Assembly: GCA_911728455.2 (NCBI GenBank)
Contig: OU452231.1
Location: 20,872,999-20,936,998 of the forward strand
Length of the DNA: 64,000 bases
Source: Marthasterias glacialis
Lineage: Eukaryota > Echinodermata > Asteroidea > Forcipulatida > Asteriidae
Direction of reading: 5' to 3'
Position numbers and translations under genes: made by a program. Positions 1-12,900 of the stretch are shown here, in pieces; position 1 is the stretch's first letter, and every line of letters begins with the position of its first letter. A model generated the notes under the pieces. The model was not told the DNA's origin. It made no database searches and was given only the letters and a program-made list of their open reading frames with translations.

Positions 1-2540
1 GTGGAAGGACTCTTCTTGGATATTATTTTGTGCTGGTTGTTGTCTAATGATCGAAATCTGGTGGAGAGTTTACCTAAGACCCAGGGGTAGGTCAATAAGT
101 TGACCTGGAGGTGGTGAGTTAATGTTTTCATGATTGGTGCTTGTGTACTACAATGTACTAATACCAGAACTACCACTGCCACATAGTTCCATATAGTGGG
201 AACATTTTCCCTGTGCGGGGCAGCTTATTGGTTTTAAAACTATTTCCGGTTCATATCAATTTCATAATGCCAAAGTGACATGCCCTATACTTATTAAACG
301 TATAGTTTACAACGGGGTTAAAAACAAAAATGGCTTCATGCCTATCCCATGGTGGAACCGGTCGGAAAATCATCCTCAATCTATTATGTAATGGCACCTG
401 TTCCTTTCAAACTGGACGACGCTGGAAAGTTCGTGAATTCTTGAATATTGCAGACAATGTTGTTTATGGGGTTCTCTTCAATGGACGTATGCTAGTCATC
501 CCACAACAGTAACAAAAACAATTTACGGCGGGACGCAAAGGAAATAAACTGCTATAAATGATCTCCATCTTTTTAAGGAAAATGGTTCACATTATACAAA
601 GACAATCATGGAAGCAGTCATGTTGAGCAGGACATTATTGTAAGCTATTCTCTACAGTATCCTGCATTATTCTTCACTGGATCTGTAATTAAAATTCTAT
701 GGTTTAAGAAGACAGGGCATGGAAAAGTTAGTACCACTTATTAAGCACATCCCAAAATGTGACCTTGTGGGAAAAGTCGAAGGAATTAATGTCATGGACT
801 ATTATGTGACATCAACAAAGAGGATACATTTTTTTCACACGACCGAAACTCCTAAAGCCCTTCTTCGACCGGAGTGATGAGTGATCATCCTCTCCCCGTG
901 TTGACCTTGAGGACGAGGTCAGCCCTTTTAAATGACAAGCTTCTTTGAGGGAATAGATGTGTGGATTAAATCATGGGTCTTGTAACTATAATTGAGTATT
1001 TGAGTATTTGAGTAGGGCCTCTTTGTTCTTACTAGACTGAGGATTCATAGCAAGTTCCTTTGCCTCTGTCCAGTGCTTATCGCACTATATAAATGAAGTG
1101 TCTATTCTTAGACCATTCATATGATAGGGAAATGCCAGATTTTGTTTTAGGGTCTTTAAATTGTATATATGTATATCATAATTATTTTTAGGGAAGGGTG
1201 GGAGTCGAACCACCCCAAATCTGCGCATATTGCCGGATTATGTCTGTAGAAAGCAGATATTATGGCATCTGCTGAATGCCAAATCATCGTTTCGACGTTC
1301 ATAGAAATGTTAGCCTATAATACAAAGTCAACGTATAAACTAGTTTTTCTCTGAGCATTATACGGATCCATCCATGATGAGAAGAACTGACGGGAGGTAC
1401 ACTTCATCCGATTCAAGGTGGGCATATAAACAGCTTATGCATGCCTAATATAGATTAATTAAACAGAGTGGTAGGCCTAGACGTGTATTTCAAATTAGGC
1501 ATAGATAGAAAATAAGTGTTAAACGAAGTGACCGATCTGTAGGACTTTGCCTATCTCAGAAATCTCTAGTGTCTTCCCCATTCCCGGCGGTAGTAGTGCT
1601 GATAGTGAAAAGTGGCTTTAGCCCTTTATGTATTTTTTTTTTTTTTACAAATAAGATAAATTTTAAGATAGCGATTCAAAAGTGCCAACCGTTTAGTTTT
1701 ACCTGTAACCATGTCATCGCCAAACATTTAATAAACTAATAACAAAAAATGGCAAAAGCCCCACTCAGCAAAAATATAAAAGAAAAAGTACCCTGAACAA
1801 TCTATAGGTACATGTATAGGGCCTACACGGCGATAAAAGGACGTCTGTGTTGAGAAATGGAGGAGGCCGTTTACTAAATAATCCATTTATTTTTATGATA
1901 CAAAATTAACAACTCCTCTATTAAACTAGTGTGGCTACGAGTGTAAAGCATGTTTTTTTCTTCATAAATTGGAAAACTACGAACTGATGAAATAGAGAAG
2001 TATGCAATGCAATTATGTGCCCTTCCCCGGTTATAGACCGCTGTTAAATCACCATGGAAATTTTTCAATCATACAATCATAGTTGAATATGAATCTATAA
2101 ATAGACTTGTAATCAAACCATCTGGTTTCAAAAACGTGTAATTTATCGTATAATTTTAAATAACTTGAAAAACATACGAACGACAGAAAGTGGTTGGGAT
2201 TGCAACCATCGTCTATGCACGAAAGTGCCGGTCTAGGATGAAATGACACACGTGATTGGCTGATACAAAACGTCACACGGCACTGTGTGCATAATTTATA
2301 CGCTAAGCGCAAAGGTCAACGAACTCATTCCAGCCAGACCGAAACAATAATGAAGTAAACAAACATGGAGTCCAGAGTGAAGTAGACGCACGTAGACTAG
2401 ACGTGACAAGTACCAACTAGAACTTTAAAAGCAGCTGCGTTTCACCTATTAGTAACTAGTATATCTATTGTGATGAATCAAACCACATGAATTAACTTGA
2501 AACTGCTAGTAGTAGAATCAGCTGGTTTAATGTATTAATC
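1..2540. other. Upstream region without a convincing gene
   Basis: AT-rich DNA with only short, interrupted open stretches. A 60-codon stretch at 330-512 (+) and a 53-codon stretch from 719 (+) look slightly protein-like, but they are separated by stops, have no clear splice partners and match no family I recognise. A B-box-like word (GGTTCGACTCC) is present on the minus strand near 1199-1215 without a believable tRNA fold. The part just before 2541 must contain the RNF145 promoter and 5' leader, but I see no clear TATA box there. Confidence 0.5.
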
Positions 2541-4998
2541 ATGGAGTTCAGCAATCAAGAAGTTAGCATTTTGCGATTTTCCAACGTGGTTCTGCGCCTA
2601 CCTAGTGTGTTTATATTGGAGGCAATTTACCATGCGAGGACAAAAATCACGTCGACAATGAATGACACAGCGGCAACTACCATCGCAAATGACTGGGGAT
2701 TGAAGCCACACATGGTGACCCTAGGAACTCAGTATTTAGGTAGGAAAGTAATTATTCAACCTTTTTAATTACAATAACACTACCCCTATCCAAATCAAGA
2801 CATTACACACAATTTGAATTAGTCTGTTATTTTTAATCTTTCTTTTCATAGAATAGTGTTCTTTTCTATTCTGTCTTTGTGCATGTGTTTGCGATTTCTC
2901 ATATTTTGTTTTGTTGGTTGGTAAATATTGAAAAAAAAGGCAGAGGATATTTTGCTAGCACTGGCTTTCTTCTAAAGTTTTAGTAAACGTTATTGGGACA
3001 GCGATGAACATGTTCAGTGACGTTTTGGGGGGACTGTTAGTCTGGTTCTGCGCCTGTATTGTCATTGTAACTTCCTATTTACATGATTGGAATCTGATCT
3101 TATTAATTTGATGAATTTTGACTTTATATCCCTTTAAATCCCCCAATTGATTGAAAAGCTGATATAGTTTAAGATAAATGAATAGAATTAGGCCTATGGC
3201 TATAGTGAGAGTGGATACTTAATGTACTAGTTGTTATCATCAACATCATAACCCTAAGGACCTTGTATGCTGTGGTCATGATATTTTGCTCTTGGTTTGG
3301 CTATATTGTATTGTAATGGATTGCATTTGAAAACATTCCAAGTAGTAATTGTTTTACGAACCACCTTTTCTGTTTTTTGTTACAGGTTATTTTGTGGCAT
3401 TCCTTCTTCATGCTCTACCCTTAAGAATGTTGATCAAGATGTACAAGTTCATCCTCATTGGAATGATGCTTCTGGCTTCTCATTTACTCTCCAACCACTT
3501 TATGTCTATTCAGATCATCAAAGAACCAAACTCTCAATCATCTGTCATCATGATCTTCTTAATGCAGTCTGCTATTAGCTTATCTTGTGCATGGTTAGTT
3601 GGTACCAAACATGTTTGGATGTTCTCTTCATACCTACTGCCTGTGTTAGCCCAACATTGCAATTTACCATTGGATGTGCAGGAGATGGTTCATACAGCGG
3701 CCCAACTTATCACTCTGGCAGGGGTAACTGTTTTTACATTGAGCCACATTCTTGTTCCATACCGCTTGGCGTTGATAGGTTACAAGACACTCCAAGAGTA
3801 TGTAGAACTTTATGGTATTGTCAGTGTCATCTTTGCCATTTACAACCGATTCTTTGTGCCGATGATTTACCTTATCTTCTGGCTCACACTGTTTGCTCAT
3901 CGCCTCTATGTTTATTACTCCAAGAAAGATTCTCATGTTCTTCAGGAGCGTTGGATACTTGTGATTTTTGCATCGATTGCTGATTGCTGTGAAAGTCCAT
4001 GGAGTTTAATAGGACTGTGCTACACAGTGTCTTACTCGGCATTCCTATTACTCACTCTTTGCAAGATCTACTTAAAAGGATTCAGTGAAATAGGAGGACA
4101 TAGTTTTCTTCATCGTGGATGGACAGAAGGTATAATATTAATGCTGCTAGCGATGGAGACAGAGCTTCTTCAACTCAAGAAGCTTGAGAAGATTCTTCTG
4201 TTGAGTGTTGTGATGTTCATTGTCCTCTCATCAACGATTCAATCCGTTTATGAAATCTTGGATCCTGTGCTTCTTGCCCTTGCTGCATCAAACAGTCGTA
4301 ATATCTTTAACCATTTCAGAGCAATAAGCATGTGTTTTGGACTAATGGTGACCCCGCTGTACTTGAGTTTGACAATTTTCAGTGTATTTGAAGCTGATCT
4401 CTGGCTAATGATAATTGTTTCAAGTTGTCTCCTGACTGCAATCCAGACCCTAGGGTCATTAATGATCTACTTTCTCTTTATGGCTGATCACCGACGTTCA
4501 GAACCATGGGAAAGCCTGGATGACATTGTGTACAGCATTCATGCTCTGTGCCATGTTCTAGAGTTTGGCTTAGCATTATCGGTTCTCTTCTATGGTGGAA
4601 TGGAATCACTTCATGCTGACTATAACATTCTTGGGGGTGTTGTTATTCTTGTTCACTGTTACTTCAATGTCTGGCAGCGAGCTCAAGCAGGGTGGCAAAG
4701 TTTCCTTGGTCGCAGGGAAGCAGCTCACAAGATCAGTTCACTTCCTTCTGCATCCAAGCTTGAACTCTCTGCTCTTCAAGATGTTTGCGCAATATGCTTT
4801 GAAGAAATGAAGTTTGCAAAAGTAACCCCCTGCCGGCACTTTTTTCATAACGTTTGCCTACGAAGGTGGCTGTATGTTCAGGATAAATGCCCCCTGTGTC
4901 ATAACAGTATTCTACCTGGAAAGAATGGAGCATCTACTGATCAGAATGATGACAATAGAAGGGATGCACCACAGGGATTTAATGAGGATCTTGGATAA
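2541..4998 (+). CDS. RNF145: RNF145-like ER multi-pass RING E3 ubiquitin ligase (TRC8 family), complete, two exons
   Basis: Exons are 2541-2739 and 3386-4998, joined by a 646-base GT-AG intron that splits a Gly codon (phase 1). The product is 603 residues. The N-terminal part is a long series of hydrophobic segments, about 12 to 14 by eye, as in the TRC8/RNF139-RNF145 family of the ER membrane. A RING-H2 finger follows at about residues 534-571: CAIC, then C-H-x2-H-x2-C (TPCRHFFHNVC), then CPLC. The stretch around SIADCCESPWSLIGL matches human RNF145 (recalled SIAECC..P.SLLGL) better than RNF139, so RNF145 is preferred. In vertebrates RNF145 is sterol-linked and promotes degradation of ER sterol-pathway proteins with Insig; here that role is inferred from family. 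The start ATG at 2541 has A at -3 and G at +4, and exon 1 aligns with the human N-terminus. The tail after the RING is only about 32 residues, shorter than in human (about 663 residues in total). Confidence 0.93.
2740..3385 (+). other. RNF145 intron 1
   Basis: The donor is AG|GTAGGA at 2740 and the acceptor TTTTTTGTTACAG ends at 3385. Splicing joins G from exon 1 to GT from exon 2, giving the Gly-Tyr pair found at the same place in human RNF145 (YVGY). Reading through without splicing stops soon after 2765. Confidence 0.88.
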
Positions 4999-5334
4999 TG
5001 AGATGGAGCTTCAATTAAACAGTTTGACAGAGTTATACTTGTAGTTCATCAGCTTCATCATATATCACTACATTAAACTTTAAGAAATGATAGTGTGACT
5101 GACTCGTGTTTATTGATACAAATGTTCTATACAGTGACTTTCATCATGTAGGGCCTACGTAAAGCTGTAATTGTGGTGCATTGTGGTAGCTCATGGATCT
5201 ATAGCCATCCCATCTTACAGTGTATAGCCAATGCAAGTCCATATTTCCAGTTGCAATTAACTTCATGGCTTACAAACAATGCATTGAGCAATGCTGTAAT
5301 GTTTGTCATTCTACCAACCACCAATTTACTTGTA

Positions 5335-5340
5335 AATAAA
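5335..5340 (+). terminator. Candidate polyadenylation signal of RNF145
   Basis: The first AATAAA after the RNF145 stop codon lies 337 bases downstream and is followed by a GT-containing stretch (AGTGTACATAG). Further AATAAA words near 5582 and 6316 could serve instead. No cleavage site can be proven from sequence. Confidence 0.45.
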
Positions 5341-7800
5341 AGTGTACATAGTCAGTGGAGAGACACAAAATATTAATTAATTCACAAATGTGTCTGCTCT
5401 TCAAGAGATTAATTGGTCATAATTATATGGTACATGTACATTAGAAAATACATGGAATATGTAAAGTGGACCAGTTTTATGATGCATTCAACTACATGTA
5501 CAAGTTAGTTACAGAGGGGCTCCAATGTCGAATTCAGTTTTGTGATAAACTCATTTTCCAATAGGTACATGTAGAGTCCTTAATAAAAGTGAGGAAAAAA
5601 TATTCCAAGTCGCTAACCTCAGGTTTAAAAGGTGTGAAATGCCGTATTTTGTCAAAATCCAAAAACATCTAGTGACGTCACACTTAAAATACATGTACAT
5701 TGGTCTTTTGGTACACAAATTCTTTTCAGTTCATTCCTGAATTCCGGTGATATTCAATTGAAATGGCATTGAATTGAACCTTTTGACTGAGGCGAACATT
5801 CCTCTTTGGAATATACAGATCATTTCTTGTTGATGTTCAATGTCATATTTCAAATTTCGATATTAAAAGAGTAGCTTATCAAACAAAATGACATTTTAAC
5901 CATTTTAACGTGAGGTTAGAGACGTGTAATTTCCCCCCTTCCCCACTTTCATTAGGACTCTATTGAAATGTGAGTGCGTAAGCTTGGCACCCCTCTTGAA
6001 CATTCCAAAACACAAACTTCAATTCCGAAATATTTTTTTTTATGAAAAGGAATGGTTTTTTAACACCATTTGTAATTACTTTGCACTAAGTACATGAACA
6101 AAAATGCACATGTGAAGGTACAGTTGTGGTATTAAAGTTAGGTTTTGATATTTTTTATGTAGAACTCTGAAATGCAGACTTTAAAAACTCATCACTGGTG
6201 ATCATCTTTGCAAAAGAGAGAATCTTTATTTTTTAATGTGTACATGTACATATGGATGTGCTAGTTGAATTGGCTAAGGACCAAACATTTGTGGTCGTAT
6301 CTCGATAAAACAGTGCAATAAACTTTGTATCACCTGACTGATAATGAAAACAATGATTACAGCTGGTACAGCTGGTACAATCCAGTGACAATCAGGTAGG
6401 AGGTCAAGGTGCATACATATTAAATCTGTTCTTCATGAAAATTAATTGCAATGAATAACATAGTGACAAAACAAGATTTTTTGCTTTCTTTTGAGCTGTA
6501 GGCCTACATGTGGAGTCAATATGATTGTTTTCGACATTCATGTGATCTTTCAAAACCCATTCGGTTTACATGACCAATTCATGTGACTCGTGTAATCACA
6601 TGAAATTGATACCAACTTGTAGATAAAGCACATGTACCAACTGCCAAATATGCCATTTTCTTTCCAATTAATAGTCTTAACATGCATGTAATGCTAGATT
6701 CAGCATGTACACACTGTATATTATGTACATGATATGTTAGTACTGGTTTGTTTGTTTAGTGAAGTGTCTTGACAGTTAAAAAAAAAGCTTGAAAAAAAAT
6801 TGACAAATTTCAAGGGTAACTTTAATTCTTGCCATTGTTCATTTAATGTGAAAAAGCAAATATTCATTTTGTATTCTCAAACTTTGAAGAAAAAAGACAC
6901 AAAAATGTCATGTTCCACCAGTGTCAGGAAACACTTGTTTCAACTGTGATGCAATTGTTTAACAATAATTTAACTGACAAACTGCAAAGTCAAAAAATAG
7001 TTTTTAACTTATCATTTCTCCTTCTCAAAATTGCTGACTAATTAAAAAGTTTGAAAAGTTTGGTGGGTCAAAAGTCGATTGTACAGTGTTCAGTAATCCT
7101 CATCAAATTGTTGTTATCAGTAGGACTTCAGGCATGTGAAGTAGTAGGTTTTTAAACACCCCAATAACTGCCACCCATCTCTTTAAATTTGTACATGTGC
7201 TACTGTTGCATACCCTTGTTCAACATTTGTGTGCTTAAATACTTGTACACTTGTCTACAATAAGGAGTAATTCAAACATGACTGCAATTTGTACCGTTGA
7301 ATAAGTTCCGAACTTCATTTTATTCTCAAAAGTTGTATATCTGTGTAAGTTATAAACACAAATTGCATAAAGCATTTTCACTAGATTTACTTCCAATGTT
7401 AGTGACTAAAACAACCAACAAATTGGCAAGAGCTTGAGTACATGTGGACGTGTACATAATAATATAGACAAACTTGCAGTAACACCATGTTGTAAAACAT
7501 GTTTTTGAGTAGTAGTGGCTCTGGGAAGAATCAATTTGTACTCCACGATTAAACTAGTGTCTATGCACCAGTAAGCTCTGGTTGTCTGCTGAGAATGCAG
7601 CATTCTAACTATTTGTTCCCAACATGCATAATTATAACTTTTGGTGTTTGATTACTTAAATAAGTGCATGGGGATTCATGTACATATATACCATTTCTCA
7701 TTGACTCACTTGCCACTCATGCCTTAACAATTCAATACAATTCATTCCAATACATGTACGTAAATCTTGACATTTTTATTTTAACCAAATCAGTGTCTTT

Positions 7801-7834
7801 AAAAAAATAAAAATAAAAATAAAAATAATAATAA
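7801..7834. repeat. (AAAAAT)n/(AAT)n simple repeat
   Basis: A run of AAAAAT units passes into AATAAT units. It is ordinary microsatellite sequence. Confidence 0.85.
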
Positions 7835-7904
7835 CATTTATTTCATTTAATTATCCATTAATTGTACAATGTTTCCCTTTGACAAACTGTGAGAATTATG
7901 TTAC

Positions 7905-7922
7905 CATACATGTACATGTATG
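7905..7922. repeat. 18-base perfect palindrome built from TACATGTA
   Basis: CATACATGTACATGTATG reads the same on both strands. It is the longest of the TACATGTA palindromes scattered through the RNF145-GLRX3 interval. Confidence 0.9.
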
Positions 7923-8551
7923 TCGAATTACTAATTTGTAGTGAACTGATTAGAAAAAATGTGCAATAATGTCCACATTGGACAATAAGGAGGCAGAAAC
8001 ATCAAGGTCAGTTGCAACTTGCAAAGCATGAAAGATTTCAAAGCTGTCTCTCTTGAAAAATATTTTACAATGTAGACCTAATTAGTAAAGAATCACCGTA
8101 TCACACATCACTTGAAGACTACAGACAGGTGCACTTCTAGTTCCATGTGAGCCTGTGTTTATACAGTACATACTGTTCTGATGATAGCAATTTGGTGATA
8201 TGTGGCTGACATATGTACATGACTGTTTCATGTATACTACTGAAAAATAAATTACTATGTTCTGACAGATTATTTAACTCATCCATGTATGCAAAAAGGT
8301 GAAAGTCTGAAATGGGCTAAAACTGCCAACTAATGGTCAACCAGCCAAAATGTGGATTCATTAAACTGAATACCAAGATGTGCTAATAATGTGCTTATTA
8401 CAAAAGTATTTCATTGACATTTTTATTTGAACTGAATAAAATAACAAATCTGAATTAACTTTGAAAAGTAATGTTTCCCATTGTCATTTCAGGTGTTTAA
8501 AAGTTAGGTTTGATTGAGGCTAACATCATAGGGGGAGAGGCAGTTATGTTT

Positions 8552-8697
8552 GTCTCACCATGTCTTGTTTCTGCGCATTGGGGCAGGTTTCTATCCCTTC
8601 AAAAAGTACCACACACCTCGAGTGACCTTTGGGCCTTGTGATGGGCAAATTGCATAAAAAAATACCCCCCCCCAAAAAAAAACCAAAAAAAAACCAA
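8552..8697. repeat. Dispersed repeat A, copy 1
   Basis: About 105 bases (CATGTCTTGTTTCTGC through CTTGTGATGGGC and TTGCATAAA, then a poly-C and poly-A run) recur in the same orientation at 12420-12550 with scattered differences. Two copies a few kilobases apart, ending in homopolymers, suggest a short interspersed repeat of unknown class. This copy lies in the 3' flank of GLRX3. Confidence 0.75.
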
Positions 8698-9514
8698 AAA
8701 CCTGTTTTATTTTCACTGTACTTACAGTAAATTTAAATGTAAATGTAAACTGATTATTTACTACCACCTTGTAACAGTCAGAGCAAGTAGAATCCTTTTG
8801 AAGCTTTTGGAAGATAAAGTGCCTTACAATGTTACATATATTTATTTCCTGTCTAAGACAAGAAATAGTAAAATGTTCTAGTAAGCCAGTATGATATAAC
8901 ATACATTTGAGAATCCTCTGGGGACATTTCTGAATACAAATAGATGCATCAAGAAAGATGTTTTGTTATAATGTCCCCTTCTTTAATTCTTTAATAAGTT
9001 TTAGTTTTGGAGCTGATATACATGTATGATGAAATAACTGAAAGCCCATCCATATACATGAGATTCACTTCAAATATTATCAAAGACTTTCTCTCAGAAG
9101 TTATACTCTACTACTGCAATATACATGTGGGAGTGACTATCTGAGGTTGTTATCATTGATAAATAAGTTTCTTATCTTCTCAGATGGCCTGTTGACCCGG
9201 TGGATTTTTTCCTTATTGTAATTGTGAACTTGTAACTTCTTAAACCACTAAACCACATAATTAATTTTGATTTTCATGTTTGCCCTTCATCACGTACATA
9301 TACTCTCCTCTTGAGTGGTGAACAATCCACACTCTACAGTCACTTAATCAGAACTCAAATCCCGCAACCGAATGTTCATAGGAAACGAAACGTTCTGTAC
9401 AGTATTGAGTACAGTTGTTGAATTGATCGTCAGTGTTCATTGCTGGAATTCATCAATTCAAGTCCCTGGATTTTATATCTCGTATGGTAACTTCTTGATG
9501 GTCATCTTGATTAC

Positions 9515-9957
9515 TCAGCTCTTGGTTGGGAATCCGTCATCAAGATCTCCATTCTCTAACATCTCCTTAATGATGTCCAGTCCTCCAACTAACTCACCAT
9601 TCAGATATAATTGTGGGTACGTTGGCCAATTAGAATACGTCTTCAATCCTGTTCACACATACAAAATTATTACTACAAGATGAGTGTTTTGTAAATAATG
9701 TTATTCACATGAATCATTAAGTTAAATTTTGTAATGGTAACAAAATCCCCACAATGCGAATTCTCTGGTAAAAACATACCTTGCCTGACTTCATTGTCTC
9801 CCAAGATGTCAAATGTCTTGTAGTCAATGTTTTTGTCGTTCAAGATTCCAACTGTTGTCCGACTAAAGCCACAGCGTGGTTCACCAGGGTAACCCTTCAT
9901 AAATAGCATGCAGGGGGCGGAGTTGATCAAACTCTTTAGTCTGGCATTCAAATCCTG
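9515..9957 (-). other. GLRX3: GLRX3 exons 7-8: second glutaredoxin domain and stop
   Basis: Exon 7 (9957-9780, 178 bases) encodes [18 protein letters not shown] and CGFS. Exon 8 (9648-9515) encodes [20 protein letters not shown] and ends [13 protein letters not shown] followed by TGA. The intron is again phase 1 in the Gly codon after DNEVRQ, as in the first domain. The C-terminus is close in length to other GLRX3 proteins. Confidence 0.93.
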
Positions 9958-12900
9958 CTGAAAAAATACAACAAATGAAACTTAGAGGTGGGATGTTGGT
10001 TAAGAAAACTAAATGTTGATTATTTTGCTATTCTTGTCTAACAATCCCAATAGATATGTGAACTACAAGTAATGAGAATATAAAGAGGTATGTGAGACAA
10101 AGACACAAACTAAAGGATTTTGCATGAAACATTTTTCACATCAAGTGAAAGAGAAGTTTTGATACAGGCTGATCTATTTTGATGATTGTTTACCTTTTTG
10201 GGGAAATCCCCGTCCAGATCACCGTTCTCATTCATTTCTTTGATGATATCAAGTCCCCCTACCAACTCCCCATTTAAGTATAGCTGTGGATATGTGGGCC
10301 AATTAGAATATGTCTTCAGCCCTTAAAAACAAGAACAACGTGAAATATTAATTATAAATGTACAACAATAAAAAGGAACAAAACGATTGATAGGGAGAAA
10401 TTGGGGGGGGGGGGAGTCTGACAGGTTATCCTTCCAGGGTTATCCTTCCAACTTGTGAGCAACATTTCTTTTTCTTGTTCTGTTATAATGTGGTAAAAAG
10501 TACACAGCTTTAGACTCTATAGAGGAAAGCTCAATTATGATGACAGCTTAGATGTTAGAATGAATTAATAAGGGTATTGAAAATCAAGTATCATGTACAA
10601 TACATTTTAATTTATTCCATACCTTGCCTGACTTCATTGTCTCCCAAGATGTCAAATGTCTTGTAGTCAATGTTCTTGTCGTTCAAGATTCCAACTGTTG
10701 TCCGACTAAAGCCACAGCGTGGTTCATCAGGGTTACCTTTCATAAATAGCATGCAGGGGGCGGAGTTTATCAATTTCTTCAGTCTGGCATTCAATTCCTG
10801 GTGGACAGAATGAAGAAAAAAATAAAAGATTCTAAGAAGCTACACAAGTAGACTTCATGTCTGATAGGTTGTAAAAGACTATACATTTTTTCAAAGTAAA
10901 AAGCACTTTTGTGAGGGAAATATTTTGAGAGACACCATGGCAATGATCAGGGGACACCAAGGCCCTATGAAGTAACTGATACTGCAAAAACACATTATAA
11001 TGAAAAAAACAACCAACCAAGAAAATGCTGTGAATTGTATGCCATGTACTTTCCAATTGTCATGTATCTTCAATTCAATGCTTGGTCAATACAAATGCTT
11101 TTTGTTAAAATTCCACTGGAATATCTTAACATTTAATGACGATGTTTTAGGCGTAGCATACCTTTAAATCATTGTGTACATTCTCTATCAAAGAGAGTAA
11201 GTGTACTCAAATAAGAACAATTCCATTATTACAAGTCATCATTTAAATACCTCTTTTGATGGAGCTTCTTGTGGTGTGTCTTGAGATTCTGTTGTCTTCT
11301 TTTGTGAAGCTGGAGGAGGTGGGGCTGGACTTGATGAGGCTTTGGAGTAGAACTCAACTTTTTTGCTGAACTCTGGTCCATTGGCACCATGTAATGTATC
11401 AACACGCTTTTTGTTCTGCATAAAAAAATTGTACCATTTCAAAATCTCTGTCAAAGTTGTGTTGCAAGTGTCTGTTACAACGTGGAAGGAAAATCTCCAT
11501 GGTTATAATAAGATACAATGTATTTGTAAAAAACAACTTATTGTTCAAATCAGTATTTTAAAACTTGCGGAGCAAACATTCCATCCAAACAGATCTTGTT
11601 GCTCTTTACTTAATCAGTTACACTAAAGTAACTTTGTAGTTGGGGATCTGAATTTGCTATATCCAGGTTTGTAAAGTGTGTAATTTGTAAATCTAAATCT
11701 GATGTGGTCACCCCTGGAAAATGACCAGTTACGGTGACAACTAATTACTTTACCTTCAGAAAAACAAATGTTGGAACTGATGAGATGTCATATTTCAAAG
11801 AAATTTCTGGAACTACTTCAGCCTCAATCTACAAAAATAAATTTACAAATAATATTGTTAGATACATCAAGTCATAAAAAAGGTCAACTTATTGGTTAGC
11901 AACTCATAAAACAAAATGTCACATAGATGTACAATCAGAGTCAAAATATTTAATGCTCATTTGTGTGCATGGGGAGACACCCTGCTGTACTTTGAGACTG
12001 AGTTTAATATGAGGAATTTCTTAATTTGTAACTCCTTAAGCCCGCCTTACCTTTGCAAATTGGATGTTTGGGAACTGTTTGGCCACCTCAGCCATGATTT
12101 CGTTCATAGATACACATTGTGGAGCCCAATCTGCCCAGAAGTGCACAACCAGCAGATTACTATAAAAAAACAACATGATTAACACTGTTATTGTTAATGC
12201 TAATGTAAAGAGAGACGCTAAAATTATATTAACAAAATATTGTTAACATTAACAAAATGTGATGTATGTTTGTACTTAATAGACCCCTGTGCAGATGATG
12301 TACGGTAACACTTTGTTTATATTATGTAATAGTGGAAGAAGCAACTTTATGTTTGTCTTGCAACGGATTCATTTACCCCTCCCTGTTCTTAGCTGCGCTG
12401 TAAAGAGACTTGCGTTTACATCTCGCCATGTCTTGTTTCTGCACATTGAGGCAGCTTTCTATCCCTTCAAAAAGTAGCCCACACCTCGAGTGGGCCTTGT
12501 GATGGGCGAATTGCATAAAACCCCCCCCCCCAAAAACAAAAAAAACCAAATGTGCTTTCCGACGGGAGCTTCAAACTCATAGCCCGCCTCATTCCCTGGT
12601 CCCCACCATAAGAAAGCGCACATGTAACAAAGCATAACATCATCAGCTGATCAGTACATGGGTCTATTGTAGATGAATGAAACATAATCAATAGACCGAT
12701 TGCGCAACCAATGTTTACATATCATCGCGTGACCTATTGTGTGTATTACATCATCTGAGCTGATGGCAAACTACGTGCAAATACATGCCGTGACCGACAG
12801 AGTCACACCAAAAGTCGGCTTTTGGTAATAACAACACAGTAACTAAGCCATTTCATTAAAGTTGTATGTTGTGACATTGATTTTAATCACATTACTGTTT

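Larger units (their letters stand above)
4999..9514. other. RNF145 3' flank and intergenic DNA between convergent genes
   Basis: No believable coding exon. It holds the probable 3' UTRs of RNF145 (+) and GLRX3 (-), many copies of the palindromic word TACATGTA, an A-rich AAAAAT run near 7801-7834, and one copy of a dispersed repeat at about 8552-8697. A TTTATT (AATAAA on the minus strand) at 8841-8846 is one candidate poly(A) signal for GLRX3. Confidence 0.6.

Noticed and set aside
330-770. Open stretch MASCLSHGGTGRK... and a nearby HVEQD peptide that faintly recalls the HxE zinc motif of deaminases
   Set aside because: The frames are broken by stops, no PCxxC partner motif was seen, and no splice structure joins them.
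1190-1240. Minus-strand tRNA-like B box (GGTTCGACTCC)
   Set aside because: The T stem needs an eight-base loop and no acceptor or D arm could be placed, so no tRNA gene is called.
3585-3983. 132-codon plus-strand open frame inside RNF145
   Set aside because: It is an out-of-frame shadow of the RNF145 exon, whose own frame matches the protein family throughout.
9372-9683. Plus-strand 103-codon open frame
   Set aside because: Antisense shadow of GLRX3 exon 8.
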